Shown: one piece after another, positions 15,729 to 24,932 of the stretch
Layout of the letters: the number at the start of each line of letters is the position of its first letter
How positions within the stretch are numbered: the stretch's first letter is position 1
Source of the DNA: Saltatorellus ferox
Lineage (GTDB): Bacteria; Planctomycetota; UBA1135; GCA-002686595
NCBI GenBank assembly: GCA_007751475.1
Contig: CP036434.1
Span: 4,531,524 to 4,595,523 of the forward strand
Reading direction: 5' to 3'
Length of the DNA stretch: 64,000 bases
Notes under the pieces: model-generated
Told to the model about the DNA's origin: nothing
The model's database searches: none
What the model saw: only the letters and a program-made list of their open reading frames with translations
Translations under genes and position numbers: made by a program

Positions 15729-18115
15729 CATCGGTCACCTTGGGTCTCTTCGCCGGGAGCGGCCATACAGCGGAACTCGTCCAGCTCGACGGCTGCCAGA
15801 ATCATCGCCTTCAGCGTGGGATGCGCGGGATCGAGCTCCGAGAGCATTCGCTGAACCGCCGGGCGATCCTGGCGTTCGAGCCCGCGGCCGAGTGCGAACA
15901 CGAGAACCCGCTCGGCCAGCGCCTCCAGGAACCTGTCTTCCTCCCGCAGAATGCCCGCGAGTTCGACCGGCCCGTTGAACTCACGCCCGTCGGGAAGCTG
16001 ACCCACGAGGTCCCCCATCACGGGGTCCTCCGGTGCTCGCTCTCGACCGATCGCATCGAACGCATCCAGTCCGAATCCGATCGGATCCATGCGCGCATGG
16101 CAGGCGGCACAGTTGGGGTCCGCGCGGTGCGCCTCGAACCGCTGCCGGAACGAAAGGGCCGCGTCCCCCTCCGCTTCCGGAGCAAGCGTGCCGACGCCGG
16201 GCGGCGGAGGCGGCGGCGCGCTTCCGAGCAGCACTTCCAGCACCCACTTACCCCGTTTCACCGGCGAGGTCCGCGCCGCCTCGCTCGTGGCGAACAGCAC
16301 GCTCGCGTGCCCCAGAAGCCCCCGGCGGGCCGTACCCTCCAGCGACGCGCGCCTCCATTCGCCTTCCCGGGGGAGTCGCGCGGCGCCCTCACCGTTGACC
16401 ACGAAGGCTTCTGCACTCAGGCCATAGTGCGCCGCCAGTCGACCGTCGACGATCGTCTCAATCCCATCGATGAACTCCCAGAGATCGCGCTCCTCGCGCA
16501 GCGAAGCGTGAAAGACCCGGCGCGTCTCTTCCAGCATCGAACGGCGCAGGCGATCGCTGTAGAGAGGCAGCGCCTTGGCGCTGGCACGCTTCTTCTCGGC
16601 GCCGCGCAGCTGAAGCCATTGCTCTCCGAAGGTGTCGGCGAACGCGAGGCTGCGTTCGTCCTCGAGCATCTCCTCCGCCAGGGCTCGCGCGCTCTCCGAG
16701 ATGAGTGCCCTCTCGAGAAGAGCGGCGTCCGGGACCGAGCGCCAAAGAAACGCGGCGAGTCGAGTGGCGAGCGAGGCGCGATCGATCTGGATGGCTCCGC
16801 GAGCGTTCGCCGTTGCGCCCGGCGCGGGCTCGTCCACCAGGAAGAGAAAGCGCGGCGAAACCAGCATGCCGATGAGCGCGGCGCGCATGCGGTGGCTCTC
16901 GCTCTCGTCGGCGGACGAAAGGCTCAGCAGTCGGTCCACGTCTTCACGCGGCACCGAGTGCCTGCGCCAGACCAGCGCGGCGCACTCCGCCACGCGAGCC
17001 TCCAGGCTCGGGCGCTGGTCAGAGTCTCCCGCGTCATCGGCTCCCGCGCCATCGGCGAGGCGCCAGCGCTCCATGAACGGCGTCGCACCTGAGCCCGAAA
17101 GCGAACCCTCCAGGGGGCCTTCCAGCTCGATCCAGCGAACGACGAGGTTGCGATCCTCGCTCTTCGCGCCGTTCTCGGCAGGCCTGAAGTAATCGTTGAC
17201 GAAGAACACCTCCAGCGAGGCGCTGGCCGCGCCCTCCAGTTCGAACTCCCCCTCGATCACCGCAGGCGCGGCGCGCTCGGCGGACACCTCAAACTCGAGC
17301 GCTGGTTTCGCCTCGCCCGCGCGCAGTCGTACCTGACAGGGATCGGGCCCCGCCTGCATGCCATAGACCTCCGCACGGACGCGGTAGCGCCCCGCGCAGG
17401 GCGGTACGACGTCGACCTTCACCGCCCCACGGGTCGCGAGGATCCGATCGCCGGAGTGAAGTCCCCCGCCTTCGAGCGAGCCGGCTTCGAATCGCTCCCG
17501 AAGCACACCGCTATCCAGTAGAACCAGAGGCACGAGACGATCGGCGATGGCCTCGGCGGCCTCCAGGTAGCGCACGAAGTGCGCCTCGCTCAGGGACTGC
17601 GCGGTGGCCACATGGTCGAAGCCGTGCCCGACGGCGTCCTCGGGCAGCCAGCGACCCGCGTCGAACGCGACGCCAAAAAGGTCGCGGATCGCATTTCCGT
17701 ACTCGAGCGCGGTCAGACGCCTCAGCCCGGTCGCGCGCATCGAAGAGGCCGCTGGACCCAGCTCGTCCGGCCCGTTCGCACGCAGAGATTCCCCGAGCCA
17801 CTGAACGAAGGCATCGCGCTCCTCAGCTTCAGGCGCCGCCTCGCCGGGGGGCGGCATGTCGCCGAACTCGACCCTCTCGAGAAGCCACTCCCAATCGATC
17901 GCACCGCCCTCGAGGTCGAGAGAGGTCAGGTTCTGGGAGAGATCCAGGAGGCGAGATTCGGCCGAGTGGTCGCGATGGCACCGGACGCAGTGCTGGTCGA
18001 GGAAGGGGCGCGCGTGGTCCGCGAAGCCATCCTGCGGGATGCCCCCTCCGGACGCAGCCGCCTGGGGCGCTGCACCGACCAAGAACGTGAAGGGAACGAG
18101 GGAGAAGACGCGCAC
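15728..18115 (-). CDS. DUF1587/DUF1592/DUF1588/DUF1585 protein with N-terminal cytochrome c-type domain
   Basis: 795 residues. A signal peptide (MRVFSLVPFTFLVGAAPQAAA) is followed by a planctomycete-type cytochrome c domain with the haem motif CVRCH (Cys43, Cys46, His47) and an axial-type MPPPGE segment. The DUF1587 (LRRLTALEYGNAIRDLFG), carbohydrate-binding-like middle, DUF1592, DUF1588 (RGLLGHASVLFATSEAARTSPVKRGKWVLEVLLG) and DUF1585 (LAERVLVFALGRGLE) modules follow; a second CxxCH (CAACHARMDPIGFG) lies in DUF1588. The role is unknown, but it likely forms a periplasmic redox pair with the DUF1552 protein translated from the same mRNA. Confidence 0.88.
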   Translation of the reverse strand: MRVFSLVPFTFLVGAAPQAAASGGGIPQDGFADHARPFLDQHCVRCHRDHSAESRLLDLSQNLTSLDLEGGAIDWEWLLERVEFGDMPPPGEAAPEAEERDAFVQWLGESLRANGPDELGPAASSMRATGLRRLTALEYGNAIRDLFGVAFDAGRWLPEDAVGHGFDHVATAQSLSEAHFVRYLEAAEAIADRLVPLVLLDSGVLRERFEAGSLEGGGLHSGDRILATRGAVKVDVVPPCAGRYRVRAEVYGMQAGPDPCQVRLRAGEAKPALEFEVSAERAAPAVIEGEFELEGAASASLEVFFVNDYFRPAENGAKSEDRNLVVRWIELEGPLEGSLSGSGATPFMERWRLADGAGADDAGDSDQRPSLEARVAECAALVWRRHSVPREDVDRLLSLSSADESESHRMRAALIGMLVSPRFLFLVDEPAPGATANARGAIQIDRASLATRLAAFLWRSVPDAALLERALISESARALAEEMLEDERSLAFADTFGEQWLQLRGAEKKRASAKALPLYSDRLRRSMLEETRRVFHASLREERDLWEFIDGIETIVDGRLAAHYGLSAEAFVVNGEGAARLPREGEWRRASLEGTARRGLLGHASVLFATSEAARTSPVKRGKWVLEVLLGSAPPPPPPGVGTLAPEAEGDAALSFRQRFEAHRADPNCAACHARMDPIGFGLDAFDAIGRERAPEDPVMGDLVGQLPDGREFNGPVELAGILREEDRFLEALAERVLVFALGRGLERQDRPAVQRMLSELDPAHPTLKAMILAAVELDEFRCMAAPGEETQGDR

Positions 18116-18135
18116 TCCCCGATGTTAGCCGCCCA

Positions 18136-20223
18136 TCAGAGACTCTCGTACGGCGTCACTTCGTCAAACGAAACCTTGACCTTCATCGAGCCCAGCTTCG
18201 CGACGACCTCCCGCCTCTCGCGATCGACCCGGTGCACCACGACCCTCTGGCGATACCGAGGCAGGTAGACCAGCGATCCCTTTCCGAGCCCCGCGATGAA
18301 GGCCTCGCGCCGTTCGGTCAGAGTGGCACCGGTGAGCTGCGACTCCATGGCATCCAGGGTCTCCTCCATCTCCCGCCTGGCCTGGGGCGGCAGTTGATCG
18401 ATGACCTTGCGCCCGCGCTCCAGCGTTCGCATGGCGTCTCGGACGCGTTCTTCGATCCCCTTCTGGGCCTCCGCTTCGAGCTTGTCGATGCGCTCCTCCA
18501 GGTCCCGCTCTCGCTCGTCCACTCGACGGGAACGCTCGCGCGCCTGGGCCAGCTCCTCCTCCGCGCCGAGCCGCGTCTCTTCGGCGGCCATGCGCGCCGA
18601 ACGAACGTCCTTCATCAGGTCTTCGAGTTCGCCCTCGCGACGATCGAGCCGCAGCTGAGCCACGTCGCAAACCGACGCGGGCAGGCCGATCCGACGCGCG
18701 ATGATGAGCGCGCACGATTCGCCGGGCGTTCCGAGCATCAGCCTGTACCTGGGGCTGAGGGTCTCATGGTCGAACTCGGCGCACGCGTTCTCGGCGCGGG
18801 CGTGTCGGTAGGCGAACTCCTTGAGCTTGCCGATGTGCGTCGAAACGAGCGTCGGCGAGCGGAGCGTGAGGAGCCGCTCCAAGATGGCGGTGCCGAGCGC
18901 GCCGCCCTCGTCGGGATCCGTTCCGCCGCCGAGTTCGTCGAGCAGCACGAGGGTGTTCGGCGTCGCACGCTCCAGGCCAGCGCGCACGCGGACGAGGTGG
19001 GAAGCGAAGGTGGAGAGGTTCTGCCGGATCTCCTGCTCGTCGCCGATGTCCGCCACGACGCCGTCGTACAGCGGAATCGTGGTGCCGTCGAGGGCGGGTA
19101 CCGGCAGTCCGCAGCGCGTCATCAGCGCAAAGAGCCCCGCGGTCTTCAGCGCCAGCGTCTTGCCGCCGGTGTTCGGTCCCGTGATCAGCAGCATGTCGAA
19201 CTCGACGCCGAGCCGGAGGTCGATCGGGACGACCTCGTCCAGCTCGCCGCGCGCGACCTGGTCGACGAGAAGCGGATGCCGCGCCGCGCGCAGCAAGAGC
19301 CCCTCGGTCGCGCCCTCGTCGCCCGGCTGGAGTGCGCTGCGTGATCCGGTGTCCTTCGCCCAGCGCGCCGAAGCGAGCGCGACCTCGAACTCGCCGACAC
19401 GCAGCGCTGCCCCCTCGATGGTGGAACGGTGCTCCATCAGCTCGCGAGAGAGCTCTATCAGGATGCGCTCCGTCTCGCGCCGCTCATCCGCCCTCACCTC
19501 GGCCAGGCGGTTGCCGGCTTCGACGGCGGCCGCGGGCTCGATGAACACCGACTCTCCCGTCTGCGAGCGATCGTGGACGAGCCCCTTCACCCGGCCGGAA
19601 CTCTTCGCCTTGACCGCGAGGACCGGACGGCCCGCGCGGCGGTGCACGCTGCCATCCGAGAGGCTGGCGCGGACATCGGCGCGCCCCATCACGTCGCGAA
19701 TGATCTGATCCACGCTCGCGGACAGCGAGCTGATCTGCTGGCGCATACGCTCGAGCTTGCTGGACGCGTCGGACCGCACGCGCCCGCGCTCGTCCACCAC
19801 GCGCTCGATGCGCTCCAGCAGCAAGCGCGTATCCGGCGACGCCGCCATGAGCGACGCCAGGTGCGGCGCTTCGACCTCGCGCAGGAGCGTCCACTTCTTC
19901 AGCTCGAGGTTTGCCGCCAGGAAGTCCCGGATCGACGCGATCTTGGCCTCGTCGAGCCTTCCGTCGTCACTCTCCGGTCTGGGGTCCGTCACGCCCGACA
20001 TGGGAGGAGCATCCTGCTGCTCCACGCGGAGCTGCATCTCCGTCACGCGCGCGAGCGCGGCGCGCGCCTCGTCGTCGCCGCGCGGCCCGATGACCGCCAG
20101 GCAACGCCTCCCCAGCGAACTCACGGCCCGCTGCGCGATCTGTCCGAGCACGTCGTCCAGCTCCAGCACCCCCGCCGCGAACGCCTCCCGGCGCTCCTCT
20201 CGATCCTTGATCGCTTGCTTCAT
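18136..20223 (-). CDS. mutS2: MutS2-like ATPase lacking the Smr domain
   Basis: 695 residues from ATG 20223 (a GTG three codons upstream is an alternative). The MutS core and ATPase are complete: Walker A GPNTGGKT near residue 350, aromatic/helix region FALMTRCGLPVPA, Walker B LVLLDELGGGTDPDEGGALG and the His-containing STHIGKLKEFAY. A coiled-coil clamp (about 540-610) follows, then a KOW-like beta segment (GSLVYLPRYRQRVVVHRV...MKVKVSFDEVTPYESL) where the protein ends. Standard MutS2 is about 780 residues because of a C-terminal Smr nuclease domain; that domain is absent here. MutS2 family members act in ribosome rescue or recombination suppression. The gene is 12 bp downstream of the glycosyltransferase gene. 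Confidence 0.88.
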   Translation of the reverse strand: MKQAIKDREERREAFAAGVLELDDVLGQIAQRAVSSLGRRCLAVIGPRGDDEARAALARVTEMQLRVEQQDAPPMSGVTDPRPESDDGRLDEAKIASIRDFLAANLELKKWTLLREVEAPHLASLMAASPDTRLLLERIERVVDERGRVRSDASSKLERMRQQISSLSASVDQIIRDVMGRADVRASLSDGSVHRRAGRPVLAVKAKSSGRVKGLVHDRSQTGESVFIEPAAAVEAGNRLAEVRADERRETERILIELSRELMEHRSTIEGAALRVGEFEVALASARWAKDTGSRSALQPGDEGATEGLLLRAARHPLLVDQVARGELDEVVPIDLRLGVEFDMLLITGPNTGGKTLALKTAGLFALMTRCGLPVPALDGTTIPLYDGVVADIGDEQEIRQNLSTFASHLVRVRAGLERATPNTLVLLDELGGGTDPDEGGALGTAILERLLTLRSPTLVSTHIGKLKEFAYRHARAENACAEFDHETLSPRYRLMLGTPGESCALIIARRIGLPASVCDVAQLRLDRREGELEDLMKDVRSARMAAEETRLGAEEELAQARERSRRVDERERDLEERIDKLEAEAQKGIEERVRDAMRTLERGRKVIDQLPPQARREMEETLDAMESQLTGATLTERREAFIAGLGKGSLVYLPRYRQRVVVHRVDRERREVVAKLGSMKVKVSFDEVTPYESL

Positions 20224-20235
20224 GGTCCGCACCGA

Positions 20236-22101
20236 CTATTCGTCGACCTCGACGTGCATCAGCTCCAGCGTCACCGGCCATGGACCCTCGTTCGACCTCT
20301 CGATGAGCACGGACCCGAGCGTCTTCCATTCGGTGGCCGAGGACGCTCGCAGGGGGGCGTACCACGCCTCCGGAATCCAGGCGCGGCCGGCGCGTCCTAC
20401 GAGGTCCCCTTCGGCCGGGACCACGACATGATCGAACTGGCGCGCGTACTCGAGGAGTTCTTCCTGCGTGAAGTCCACGCGAACGTTCGACGGTAGAAGC
20501 ACGATGTCCATGGGCCCCTCGGCGTACTCCAGGAAGCGCTCCTTCGATCCCCCACGCTCCAGGAGACTGAGATGCAGGTCCGCGGGCGAGATCTCCGCGG
20601 ACTGCCCGAGCCAGCCGACCGAATCGACCGGGCCCACGCCGTCTGCGATGAGATCCATGATCTCGTCGTGGACACCCCGCGGGAGTCCGTTGGAGGCGGG
20701 AGGTCCGAAGAGACTGATCGTCTTCCCGACGTAGAACTCCTGGATCCCGCGGAGCGTCGAACCTTCTTCGGCGACAGGAAGTCCGATCAGGGGAGTGGTC
20801 TTGAAAGCGGGGATCGCGGCGGAGGCCACGAAGAGAGGCAGCGCGACCGCCGTGAAGACCCGTGGGGCTCGCCTGAGTGCCAGCGCGGCGCCGGCGCCCC
20901 CGAGGACCCACAGGACCAGTGCCGCGGGCAGAAGGAAACGGTCGAGCAGGAACTCGTGCGTGGCCACGGGAACGACGAAAGCGACGAGCGCGATGCCCAG
21001 CGTCAGGCTCGTTCGCGTGCGGTGCAGGACGAGGAAGGCGGCTGCGGAGAGACAGAGTGCCACGTAGAGGATCGGATGCGCGGCGATCCCGGCGATCCAG
21101 AACAGGCGCCGGAACCACGGCTGCATCGGCTCCATCTCCGTGTTGCCCGTGACGAATTCCATGAAGTCGCCGCGGTGCTCGGCCGCCACCTCCGCGCCGA
21201 GCGGCAGAGGAAGCAGGAACCACCAGACGAGCCCGATGGCCAGGGGGACGCCCGTGCGCGCCAGCGAGACGATCTCAGCGCGACGATCCCTGGAGACGAC
21301 GAGGTCCACCAGGGCGTCCAGGAAAAGCGCGAGGCCCAGGAGCAGCGCGTAGTTGAACTTCGTGAAGAAGGTCGCCGCGATCAAGAGACCGGTGAGAAGA
21401 TCGATTCTCGCGCGCGCCCCGGCCTGAGGAGCACCCGTCCCGAGAGCCCGGTATCTGCGTGAGATCCAGGCGGTCAGCGAAAGCGCCATCATCACCAGCG
21501 TGGGCACTTCCAGGAAGAGCGTCGGAGCATAGCGACGCGCGAGCGGGCCGGAGATCGCGGCCAGGCCCACCAGCAGGACGGTATCGACCCTGGGCCCGCG
21601 ATCGGTCCCCTTGCGCACCGCCTGAAGGCCGAGCCGCATCGAGAGGAGCACGAGCAGGAAATAGAAGACGTAGCCGAGGCTCCGCGCCGTCGCCTGGCCG
21701 ATCCCCAGGACGCCCTGCCACAGCGAAAGGAACACCGGATACACGAACGGATAGCGGTCACATTCGTGAAGGACCTCCATCACCTCGAACCAGCTACCGT
21801 TTCGGGCGTGCAGCAGCATCTGCACGGCAGGTAGTTCGGCGTGCATGGTCTCGTCCCAGCCCCACGCCGCCGGCGCTCCGACCCGACCGGCTGCGCCAGG
21901 CCCCGACTCAGGAAAGACGAACACCACGCCCAGCCAGAGGAAGGTCAAGGCGAAGGCGGTCCGCCAGAGGAGCCTCAGCCAGCCTGGACCCGATGAGCCG
22001 ACGCCGGGTCCCGTGGATTTCGACTCGCCCGGTGAAGAAACCTCGCCGGACGATGCCGCGGCGGCGTCGGACGGAGGGCGGTGATCTGGCAGGGCGGACA
22101 T
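20236..22101 (-). CDS. Polytopic membrane glycosyltransferase of GT-C type
   Basis: 621 residues. A disordered Ser/Gly/Pro N-terminus of about 40 residues precedes many hydrophobic helices (LLWRTAFALTFLWLGVVFVF; YVFYFLLVLLSMRLGL; LIAATFFTKFNYALLLGLALFLDALVDLVV; LYVALCLSAAAFLVLH). The first extracytoplasmic loop contains GWDETMHAEL with Asp83-Glu84, the place and pattern of the catalytic acidic pair of GT-C enzymes that use polyprenyl-phosphate sugars (ArnT/PMT-like). The C-terminal ~150 residues are soluble. Substrate is unknown. It is the first gene of a pair with mutS2. Confidence 0.75.
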   Translation of the reverse strand: MSALPDHRPPSDAAAASSGEVSSPGESKSTGPGVGSSGPGWLRLLWRTAFALTFLWLGVVFVFPESGPGAAGRVGAPAAWGWDETMHAELPAVQMLLHARNGSWFEVMEVLHECDRYPFVYPVFLSLWQGVLGIGQATARSLGYVFYFLLVLLSMRLGLQAVRKGTDRGPRVDTVLLVGLAAISGPLARRYAPTLFLEVPTLVMMALSLTAWISRRYRALGTGAPQAGARARIDLLTGLLIAATFFTKFNYALLLGLALFLDALVDLVVSRDRRAEIVSLARTGVPLAIGLVWWFLLPLPLGAEVAAEHRGDFMEFVTGNTEMEPMQPWFRRLFWIAGIAAHPILYVALCLSAAAFLVLHRTRTSLTLGIALVAFVVPVATHEFLLDRFLLPAALVLWVLGGAGAALALRRAPRVFTAVALPLFVASAAIPAFKTTPLIGLPVAEEGSTLRGIQEFYVGKTISLFGPPASNGLPRGVHDEIMDLIADGVGPVDSVGWLGQSAEISPADLHLSLLERGGSKERFLEYAEGPMDIVLLPSNVRVDFTQEELLEYARQFDHVVVPAEGDLVGRAGRAWIPEAWYAPLRASSATEWKTLGSVLIERSNEGPWPVTLELMHVEVDE

Positions 22102-22333
22102 GATTCAGGGGGCGCGTCGCTGAATCTTACCCTCACAGGAATCCTCGCCGGCCTGGTGGGTCCACGAATCGACGGTCCCGAGAGGCCCGTCACTTCGGGG
22201 AGTTTCCCGGGGTCTGTCCCGTTACACTGCCGCGCCCGTTCCCAGGTGGCCCAGCGGGCCGCCTGTCCGCCCCCGCCCGAACGGCCCCTCTCCCCCCACC
22301 GTCGAGAGGGCCGAGGCACCACCCAGAGAGCCC

Positions 22334-23542
22334 ATGTCTCAGCCCCACTCCCTCCCGAAAGACGCCCGATTCGAAACCCGTGCCATCCACGCCGGCCAGG
22401 GACCAGATCCGCGCAACGGCGCCGTCATGACGCCCGTGTACCTCACGAGCACCTACGCCCAGGACGCCCCGACCGTCACGCGAGGCGGGTACGAGTACTC
22501 CCGGACCTCCAACCCGACGCGGACCGCCCTGGAGGAGAACCTCGCGTCCCTGGAGAACGGCGAGTGGGGCCTCTGCTTCGCCTCCGGCCTCGCGGCCACC
22601 AACGCCGTCATGGACCGCCTCGTCCCCGGCGACCACGTCGTCGCGGGCAACGACCTGTACGGCGGCACCTACCGCATCTTCACCAAGGTGTTCCAGCGCT
22701 ACGGCATCGAGTTCACCTTCGTGGACACGACCGAGGCGGACAACATCAAGGCAGCGATGCGTCCGGACACCAAGTACGTCTACATCGAGACGCCGTCGAA
22801 CCCTCTCCTGAACCTGACGGATATCGCCAAGGCCGCGGAGATCACCAAGAACGCGGGAACGGCGAAGCTCGTCGTCGACAACACGTTCGCCACGCCGTAC
22901 CTCCAGCAGCCGCTGGACCTCGGCGCCGACATCGTCCTCCACTCGCTCTCCAAGTACCTCGGCGGCCACTCCGACCTCATCGGCGGTGCGCTCGTGGGTC
23001 GCGACGAGAAGCTGCGCGAGGAACTCGCCTTCTACCAGAACTCGGTCGGAGGCTGCCTCGCTCCCCTCGATGCCTTCCTCGTGCTTCGCGGCACGAAGAC
23101 GCTCGGCGTCCGCATGGACCGCCATTGCGCGAACGCGACCAAGGTCGCCGAGTTTCTGGCGGAGTCCGACCTCGTGGATCGCGTGATCTACCCGGGCCTT
23201 CCGAACCACCCGCAGCTCCGCATCGCCCAGGCCCAGATGGCAAAGCCAGGTGGCATGCTCTCGTTCGAACTCAAGGGCGGGGTCGAGGCGGCGAACGCGT
23301 TCGCCTCGGCGACGAAGATCTTCACGCTCGCGGAGTCGCTGGGCGGAGTCGAGTCGCTGGTCGAGGTGCCGCCGAGCATGACCCATGCGTCCATTCCGGC
23401 CGAAGTGCGACGCGCTGCAGGGCTGGCCGACGGTCTCGTCCGGCTTTCGGTGGGACTGGAGCACATGGACGACCTCGTCGCGGACGTCGAGCAGGCTCTC
23501 GAGGTCGCCGCCAGGACGGCTGGCGTGACCTCCAACTTGTAG
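22334..23542 (+). CDS. Cystathionine gamma-synthase/lyase family PLP enzyme
   Basis: 402 residues, typical for the trans-sulfuration family. Diagnostic segments are YEYSRTSNPTR (phosphate-binding Tyr/Arg), FASGLAATNAVM, VYIETPSNPLLN, VVDNTFATPYLQQPL and the PLP-binding Lys207 in LHSLSKYLGGHSD; SVGLEHMDDLVADVEQAL closes the protein. The enzyme handles homocysteine/cysteine interconversion; whether it is the synthase (metB) or the lyase cannot be told from sequence alone. The start follows a purine-rich AGAGAG. The gene is monocistronic and divergent from the glycosyltransferase gene across 232 bp. Confidence 0.88.
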   Translation: MSQPHSLPKDARFETRAIHAGQGPDPRNGAVMTPVYLTSTYAQDAPTVTRGGYEYSRTSNPTRTALEENLASLENGEWGLCFASGLAATNAVMDRLVPGDHVVAGNDLYGGTYRIFTKVFQRYGIEFTFVDTTEADNIKAAMRPDTKYVYIETPSNPLLNLTDIAKAAEITKNAGTAKLVVDNTFATPYLQQPLDLGADIVLHSLSKYLGGHSDLIGGALVGRDEKLREELAFYQNSVGGCLAPLDAFLVLRGTKTLGVRMDRHCANATKVAEFLAESDLVDRVIYPGLPNHPQLRIAQAQMAKPGGMLSFELKGGVEAANAFASATKIFTLAESLGGVESLVEVPPSMTHASIPAEVRRAAGLADGLVRLSVGLEHMDDLVADVEQALEVAARTAGVTSNL

Positions 23543-23624
23543 CGACCCCGGCGTTTCCCCCCGTCCCCGGTGATGGATCGCCCATCCCAGGAACGGAATC
23601 GACGCGCAGAACGGAAACGACGCG

Positions 23625-24308
23625 TCAGAAAGGGGATCCCGGCTTCGACGGCGGCGGCGTCGGCGGCTGGGGTTTTCTTTCTTCGATTTCGGTCGAGTCA
23701 TCCACGAGCTTCGTGCTGTGAGGCTGGCCCTTACGTGGCCCGGCGGATGACCCGGCGGATGACCCGGCAGATGACCCAGCAGATGACCCAGCGGCCGAGG
23801 AATGGCCACCCGTGGAGTTTCCGGCGCGTCCCTCTCGCTCTCGGTCCTTCGAATTCGAGGGGCTCCTCCCCTGGGCTGACTGCCCGACAGCCCCGGCGCC
23901 GTTGGCCCCGGAAGTCATCGAACCCGAAGCACCGTAGGGCGCACGCGGACTCGAAGCACCGAGTACCGCGCCATCTCGTCCGTGGCCGTCCCCTTCCGGC
24001 GATTCTAGCTCGTCGCAAACGCGCTGACGCATCACGCGCCCGACCTTGAACTTGACGACCCGCTTGGCGGGAACCGGGACCTTCTCGAGCGTCCTCGGGT
24101 TCTGCGCCACGCGCGCTGCGCGCTCGCGAACCTCGAACACGCCGAAATCGCGGAACTCGAGGCGATTGCCCTCGGACAGTTCGTCGATCACGGAGTCCAG
24201 GAACCGCTGCAGTACATCGCGGACGACCACCTTGGTCTGGCCTGTCTCTTCGGCGATCCGGTTCACCAGCTCGCGCTTGGTGACAGTTCGAAGGTCATGG
24301 TCAGGCAT
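23625..24308 (-). CDS. HU/IHF-family DNA-binding protein with long Ser/Gly-rich C-terminal tail
   Basis: 227 residues from ATG 24308 (MPDHDLRTVTKRELVNRIAEE); the open frame upstream lacks family similarity. Residues 5-100 are a full HU/IHF fold: dimerisation helices (RIAEETGQTKVVVRDVLQRFLDSVIDELSEGNRLEFRDFGVFEVRERAARVAQNPRT) and the DNA-arm end (VPVPAKRVVKFKVGRVMRQRV). The remaining ~125 residues are low-complexity and include four tandem SSAG units, ending in a Pro-rich stretch. Similar tailed HU proteins occur in Planctomycetota and Actinobacteria, but those tails are usually Lys-rich; this one is Ser/Gly/Arg-rich. Likely a nucleoid protein. Confidence 0.85.
   Translation of the reverse strand: MPDHDLRTVTKRELVNRIAEETGQTKVVVRDVLQRFLDSVIDELSEGNRLEFRDFGVFEVRERAARVAQNPRTLEKVPVPAKRVVKFKVGRVMRQRVCDELESPEGDGHGRDGAVLGASSPRAPYGASGSMTSGANGAGAVGQSAQGRSPSNSKDREREGRAGNSTGGHSSAAGSSAGSSAGSSAGSSAGPRKGQPHSTKLVDDSTEIEERKPQPPTPPPSKPGSPF
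23738..23792. repeat. 12-bp tandem repeat in the HU tail
   Basis: Four to five near-identical copies of GGCGGATGACCC, drifting to AGCAGATGACCC on the right. They encode the GSSA repeats of the HU-family tail on the minus strand. Confidence 0.9.
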
Positions 24309-24452
24309 GGAGGATCGGCTTGGAGGATTCCAGGTGGATGCATTGCCCGCGCGCAATGAACCGTGCCCGAAGCAGCGCACGAATCGGTGGTACCGTGCGC
24401 AGCCTGGACCGTGTAGATGCTGGCACTCCGCGAGCGATCCGTCAACCCGGGT

Positions 24453-24932
24453 TCACCTGTCGATTCTGTTCGACGCGCTGGAACGGTCGAGAACGAACGT
24501 AGCGGGGCCATGATTGACGAGGGAGACCTCCATGAGCGCCCCGAATTTTCCGCGTTCGACCCGTAGCCCGAGCGCGTCCAGCCGCGCACAAAACTCTTCG
24601 TAGAGTGGCTCGGCATCGCCGGGGGATGCAGCTCGATCGAAAGACGGACGCCGCCCCTTGCGACCATCGGCAGCGAGGGTGAACTGACTGACGACCAGAA
24701 CCCCTGGTGCCAGACCCCGCTCTGCGAGATCGAGCAGCGAGAGGTTCATCTTCCCCTCATCGTCCTCGAAGAATCGAAGCTCTGCGGCCTTGCTGGCCAT
24801 CCAGGCGACCTCATCGCTCGTATCATCGCTCATCACACCCAACAAGATGAGAGCTCCGAGGCCAATCTCACCGACCACCTCACCATCGACGGAGACGGAC
24901 GCGCGGCTCACGCGCTGGATCACGGCCTTCAT
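24453..24932 (-). CDS. dtd: D-aminoacyl-tRNA deacylase
   Basis: 159 residues with the full DTD pattern: MKAVIQRVSRASVSVDGEVVGEI at the N-terminus, ASKAAELRFFEDDEGKMNLSL, the SQFTLAAD motif that contributes catalytic Ser/Gln/Thr, GRRPSFDRAASP and the C-terminal NHGPAT (Gly-cisPro-type motif). It cleaves D-amino acids from mischarged tRNA. The start overlaps the stop of the upstream TPR lipoprotein gene by 4 nt, so the two are co-transcribed. Length equals the family norm. Confidence 0.94.
   Translation of the reverse strand: MKAVIQRVSRASVSVDGEVVGEIGLGALILLGVMSDDTSDEVAWMASKAAELRFFEDDEGKMNLSLLDLAERGLAPGVLVVSQFTLAADGRKGRRPSFDRAASPGDAEPLYEEFCARLDALGLRVERGKFGALMEVSLVNHGPATFVLDRSSASNRIDR

Noticed and set aside
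22081..23721. 546-codon plus-strand frame overlapping the trans-sulfuration enzyme
   Set aside because: Arg/His/Pro-rich shadow frame; the 402-residue PLP enzyme in another frame explains the sequence.
23738..23792. Possible CRISPR array at the 12-bp repeats
   Set aside because: Units are contiguous with no unique spacers and lie inside the HU coding sequence. No CRISPR array or cas gene was found in the window.
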